Below are positions 61,067 through 64,000 of a stretch of DNA of 64,000 nt, in pieces (the stretch's first letter is position 1; each line of letters begins with the position of its first letter). The stretch spans positions 4,258 through 68,257 of the forward strand of contig DAHVMA010000099.1 in assembly GCA_027320105.1 (NCBI GenBank), read 5' to 3'. This DNA is from JAKAQB01 sp027320105 (lineage in GTDB: Bacteria > Actinomycetota > Acidimicrobiia > Acidimicrobiales > Palsa-688). Both the position numbers and the translations under genes were made by a program. The notes beneath the pieces were generated by a model. The model saw only the letters and a list, made by a program, of their open reading frames with translations, had not been told where the DNA came from and ran no database searches.

Positions 61067-61750
61067 TCAGCCCTCGATCGGGAGGCGCATCACGTAGCCC
61101 ACCCCCCGCACGGTGTGGATGAGGCGCCGCTCGCCCTCGGCCTCGGTCTTGCGGCGCAGGTACCCGACGTAGACCTCGAGCGAGTTGGAGTTGGCGCCGA
61201 AGTCGTAGCCCCACACCCGGTCGAAGATCACCTCCCGGGGCAGGACCTGGCGGGGGTTGCGGAGGAACAGCTCGAGCAGCAGGAACTCCGTCCGGGTGAG
61301 CTCGATGCGTCGGGTGCCCCGGAACACCTCCCGCGTTCCTGGCTCGAGGGAAAGGTCGTCGAAGCGCAGGACCTCGTTGTCGGAGGCGGGGGCGCTGCGC
61401 CGGAGGAGGGCGCGGATGCGGGCAAGCAGCTCCTCGAGCGCGAACGGCTTGACGAGGTAGTCGTCGGCGCCGGCGTCCAGACCGGCGACGCGCTCGCTCA
61501 CCGCTGCCCTGGCGGTGAGCAGCAGGATCGGCGTGGTGTCGCTGGCGCTGCGCAGCCGCTGGCAGACTTCGAGCCCGTCCATGCGCGGCATGGCCACGTC
61601 GAGGACGATGGCGTCCGCCGGCCGCTCGGCGTGCACGAGCAGGGCGACGTGGCCGTCCTCGGCGAGCTCGGTCTCGAACCCCTCGAACCGGAGGGCGCGG
61701 TCGAGTGCCTGCCTCACGGCCGGTTCGTCGTCGACCACGAGCACTCGCAC
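61067..61750 (-). CDS. OmpR-family response regulator (MprA-like)
   Basis: 227 residues. Receiver domain with DDE at 7-9, phospho-acceptor D51 (AIVLDVAMPRMDGLEV), lysine near 101 (DDYLVKPFALEEL) and a winged-helix output domain (RIELTRTEFLLLELFLRNPR, VEVYVGYLRRK-like helix, HTVRGVGYVMR). Close in style to MprA, which governs envelope-stress genes including sigma factors in mycobacteria. Operon with the sensor kinase. Confidence 0.92.
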   Translation of the reverse strand: MRVLVVDDEPAVRQALDRALRFEGFETELAEDGHVALLVHAERPADAIVLDVAMPRMDGLEVCQRLRSASDTTPILLLTARAAVSERVAGLDAGADDYLVKPFALEELLARIRALLRRSAPASDNEVLRFDDLSLEPGTREVFRGTRRIELTRTEFLLLELFLRNPRQVLPREVIFDRVWGYDFGANSNSLEVYVGYLRRKTEAEGERRLIHTVRGVGYVMRLPIEG

Positions 61751-61799
61751 GGCACCAGTGTGGCGGGAACGGCTGAGAAAGGTATGAACGCCCGGCGCG

Positions 61800-61805
61800 T
61801 ATGGT
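61800..61805 (+). promoter_or_regulatory. -10 box of the S9 peptidase gene
   Basis: TATGGT, 7 nt before the ATG at 61813; supports this start over the ATG at 61801, which lies inside the box. Confidence 0.5.
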
Positions 61806-61812
61806 CCCGGGC

Positions 61813-63912
61813 ATGCACGACCACTATCCGCCCGCCGAGCGCCAGCCGGCGTCGGACACGCTGTGGGGCCGCGAGATCGCCGATCCCTACCGCTGGCTCG
61901 AGGATGCCGATGCCGTCGAGACGGTGGTGTGGGCGACTCGCCAGGACGAGGTGTGGCAGCGGTGGGCCACCGACCATCCCGAGCGGGACGTGCTGCGGGA
62001 CCGGATCCTGGCGCTGACGCCCGGGCAGCGCAGCGCCCCGGTCGTCGTCGGCGAGCGCCGCTTCTGGACCGAACGCCAGCCTGGTCAGGACCACGCCGTG
62101 CTGCTCGTCGAGGACACCTCCGGTCGCCGCGCGCTCGTCGACCCCAATGCCATGGACCCCGATGGAACGGTGGTGCTCGACGGCTGGGCCCCCTCGATCG
62201 AGGGTGAGCGGGTCGCCTACCTCCTCTCTTCCGGTGGCGACGAGGAGAGCAACCTGTGGGTGCTCGACGTGGCCACCGGCTTCTTGCTCGAGGGCCCGAT
62301 CGACCGGGTGCGGTATTCCCCGCTCGCCTGGTTGCCGGGTGGCGACGACCTTCTCTACGTCAGGCGACTCCCCCCGTGGGAGGTGCCGCCTGGAGAGGAG
62401 GTCTTTCATCGACGCGTCTACCGCCACCGGGTGAGGAGTCACGCCCAGACGGAGGATGAGCTCGTCTTCGGCCAGGACGGCATCGGGCCGGAGCTGGACC
62501 CGACCGCGTACCTCGGCGTCGAGGTGTCTTACGACGGGCGGTGGGTGGCGGTGACCGTCTCACTCGGCACCGCCCCGAGGAACGACGTGTGGGTCGCCGC
62601 GCTGCCGCCGCCCGGGACGGCGCCGCAGTGGCGGCCGGTGGTGGTCGGCGTCGACGGCCGGGCGGACCCCGCCTTCGACCGGCGGGGCAACCTGTGGCTG
62701 CTCACCGACATCGGCGCCCCCCGCCGGCGCCTGGTGAGGGCCGATCCCGCCCAGCCCGAGCCGGCCGGCTGGGTCGAGGTCCTCGCTGAGGACGCCGGCG
62801 CCGTGCTCGACGGCTACGCCCTCGCAGGCGACCACCTCGTTGCCCTCCGGTCCCGCCACGCCCTCTCGGAGGTGGCGATCCACGATCGGGCGGACGGCCG
62901 GCGCCTGCGGGACGTGTCGCTGCCCGGCCTGGTCACCGCCGATCTCACCGCCCGCCCCGACGAGGGTGACGAGGTGTGGGTCGGCTGGACCGGCTGGGCG
63001 ACGCCGTACCGGGTGGCGCAGCTCGACGTGGCCGCCGGCGTGCTGGGCGAGGCCCTGGCGGCGCCGCTCGCGCTCGAGCAGCCACCGGTGGTGGACGAGA
63101 GGATGGTGAGCTTCCGCTCGGCGGACGGCACCGAGGTACGCATGACTGTCCTGGCGCCGGCGGGTGCGGCTGGCGGTCCGGCGGGTGCCCCCCGCCCCAC
63201 TGTGCTGTACGGCTACGGCGGGTTCGACGTCTCCCTGACGCCGGCATGGTCGGCCGCGATCGCGGCGTGGGTCGGCGCCGGCGGGGTCTGGGTCGTGGCC
63301 AACCTGCGGGGCGGCGCGGAGGAGGGCGAGGACTGGCACCGGGACGGGATGCGCGAGCGAAAGCACCATGTGTTCGAGGACCTCGAGGCCGCCGCCGACA
63401 CCCTGGTGGCGGAAGGCTGGGCGACCAGCGACAACCTCGGCATCTTGGGCGGCTCCAACGGCGGCCTGCTCGTCGGCGCCGCCCTCACGCGCAACCCGGA
63501 GCGGTACCGGGCGGTCGTGTGCTCGGCGCCGCTGCTCGACATGGTGCGCTACGAACGGTTCGGCCTCGGCCGCACATGGAACGACGAGTTCGGCACAGCG
63601 GGTGATCCCACCGAGCTCGAGTGGCTCCTGTCGTACTCGCCCTACCACCACGTGGTCGCCACCACGGTGTACCCGGCGGTGCTGTTCACCGTGTTCGACA
63701 ACGACACCCGGGTCGACCCGCTCCACGCCCGCAAGATGGCGGCCGCGCTGCAGTGGGCGACGGGGGGCGCCCCGGATGAGCGGCCCATCCTGCTGCGGAG
63801 GGAGGCTGAGGTTGGGCACGGGGCGCGCTCGCAGGGCCGGCGCGCCGCCCTCGACGCCGACGAGCTGGCCTTCCTGGCGTGGGCGACGGGGCTGGCCGTG
63901 CGTGGGGCGTAG
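61813..63912 (+). CDS. prolyl oligopeptidase family serine peptidase (S9A)
   Basis: 699 residues. N-terminal YHGVE-like entry is WGREIADPYRWLED, then a beta-propeller to about 400 and an alpha/beta-hydrolase domain: YGYGGFDVSLTPAWS, NLRGGAEEGEDWHRDG, the nucleophile in GILGGSNGGLLVG, the acid in DNDTRVDPLHARKM and the histidine in EAEVGHGARSQG. It cleaves short peptides after proline or a similar residue in the cytoplasm; no signal peptide. Start chosen from the promoter spacing. Confidence 0.92.
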   Translation: MHDHYPPAERQPASDTLWGREIADPYRWLEDADAVETVVWATRQDEVWQRWATDHPERDVLRDRILALTPGQRSAPVVVGERRFWTERQPGQDHAVLLVEDTSGRRALVDPNAMDPDGTVVLDGWAPSIEGERVAYLLSSGGDEESNLWVLDVATGFLLEGPIDRVRYSPLAWLPGGDDLLYVRRLPPWEVPPGEEVFHRRVYRHRVRSHAQTEDELVFGQDGIGPELDPTAYLGVEVSYDGRWVAVTVSLGTAPRNDVWVAALPPPGTAPQWRPVVVGVDGRADPAFDRRGNLWLLTDIGAPRRRLVRADPAQPEPAGWVEVLAEDAGAVLDGYALAGDHLVALRSRHALSEVAIHDRADGRRLRDVSLPGLVTADLTARPDEGDEVWVGWTGWATPYRVAQLDVAAGVLGEALAAPLALEQPPVVDERMVSFRSADGTEVRMTVLAPAGAAGGPAGAPRPTVLYGYGGFDVSLTPAWSAAIAAWVGAGGVWVVANLRGGAEEGEDWHRDGMRERKHHVFEDLEAAADTLVAEGWATSDNLGILGGSNGGLLVGAALTRNPERYRAVVCSAPLLDMVRYERFGLGRTWNDEFGTAGDPTELEWLLSYSPYHHVVATTVYPAVLFTVFDNDTRVDPLHARKMAAALQWATGGAPDERPILLRREAEVGHGARSQGRRAALDADELAFLAWATGLAVRGA

Positions 63913-64000
63913 TTGCCGGCGCCGGCCAGCCCGGGTGCTCGCCGGCCAGGTCGGTACACAGCGGGCAGAAACCGGCCCTGAAGTTCCCGAGGTGGGCTGA
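63913..64000. other. window end, no assigned gene
   Basis: 88 nt. One minus-strand frame reads NFRAGFCPLCTDLAGEHPG, which has a CPLC pair and could be the tail of a gene entering from the right, but no start or stop can be set. Confidence 0.2.

Noticed and set aside
59574..61750. Two-component pair as PhoP-PhoR
   Set aside because: The kinase topology and C-terminus and the regulator resemble MprB/MprA; closeness to phoU and the PHO box alone is not enough.
63913..64000. Gene tail with a CPLC motif entering from the right
   Set aside because: Too short to assign a frame, start or stop.

Overview
This window is a contiguous piece of a high-GC bacterial chromosome, almost certainly from an Actinomycetota. 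The evidence is a WhiB-family iron-sulfur regulator, an MprA/MprB-like two-component pair, a Streptomyces-type PHO box, very high GC, many 4-nt start/stop overlaps, and many genes that appear to be transcribed without a leader (a TAnnnT box 6-8 nt before the start codon). The fabD-fabH-acpP-fabF order and the mix of soil-type genes would fit Acidimicrobiia, but that is inference. No transposase, phage gene or CRISPR array is seen.

Layout. 1-5.5 kb: end of trpB, trpA, a glucose-dehydrogenase-like enzyme, a YqgE/AlgH protein, a cytochrome P450, and an AbiEi-like/DUF559 protein whose stop codon lies inside a 51-nt palindromic repeat. 5.2-10 kb: a decayed sigma-factor fragment, aidB, a class III aminotransferase and isocitrate dehydrogenase. 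10-14.6 kb (minus strand): an acetate/propionate uptake and activation pair (satP, prpE) followed by a GAF histidine kinase and LuxR-type response regulator. 14.9-22.8 kb: the DabB-DabA bicarbonate pump with a PII-like protein, followed on the same strand by a histidine phosphatase, Sua5 (uses bicarbonate) and LarB (uses CO2). A small winged-helix regulator is divergent from dabB. 23-29 kb: a DUF6671 protein, a GH43-like protein without a clear start, a second copy of the palindromic repeat, a GT-C membrane glycosyltransferase and TypA/BipA.

29-40 kb: a WYL regulator and a kinase-like DUF4032 protein, then the most unusual locus. This is a single 1016-residue ORF joining a complete LacI-type repressor to a complete glycogen-debranching-type glycosidase, preceded by a palindromic LacI-type operator and followed by a lipoprotein/permease/permease/ATPase sugar ABC importer. 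The layout suggests import, cleavage and sensing of one oligosaccharide, with sensor and enzyme in the same polypeptide. 40-46.9 kb: AarF/UbiB-like kinase, Bcp peroxiredoxin, an Lrp regulator divergent from a duplicated membrane protein, a repeat-rich gap, a class II aldolase and two membrane proteins.

47-51.3 kb: type II fatty-acid synthesis genes, with an extra barrel-sandwich-like domain on FabD, and whiB divergent from them. 51.3-57.8 kb: a LysR regulator, a fused ferredoxin/NrfD membrane subunit, a molybdopterin oxidoreductase and its TorD-type chaperone. 57.8-64 kb: tRNA-Leu(CAA), an EamA transporter, phoU behind a PHO box, an MprA/MprB-like pair and a prolyl-oligopeptidase-family peptidase.

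All functions are read from protein motifs by eye. No database search was run, so exact substrates of the P450, aminotransferase, glycosidase, ABC importer and molybdoenzyme are not resolved.
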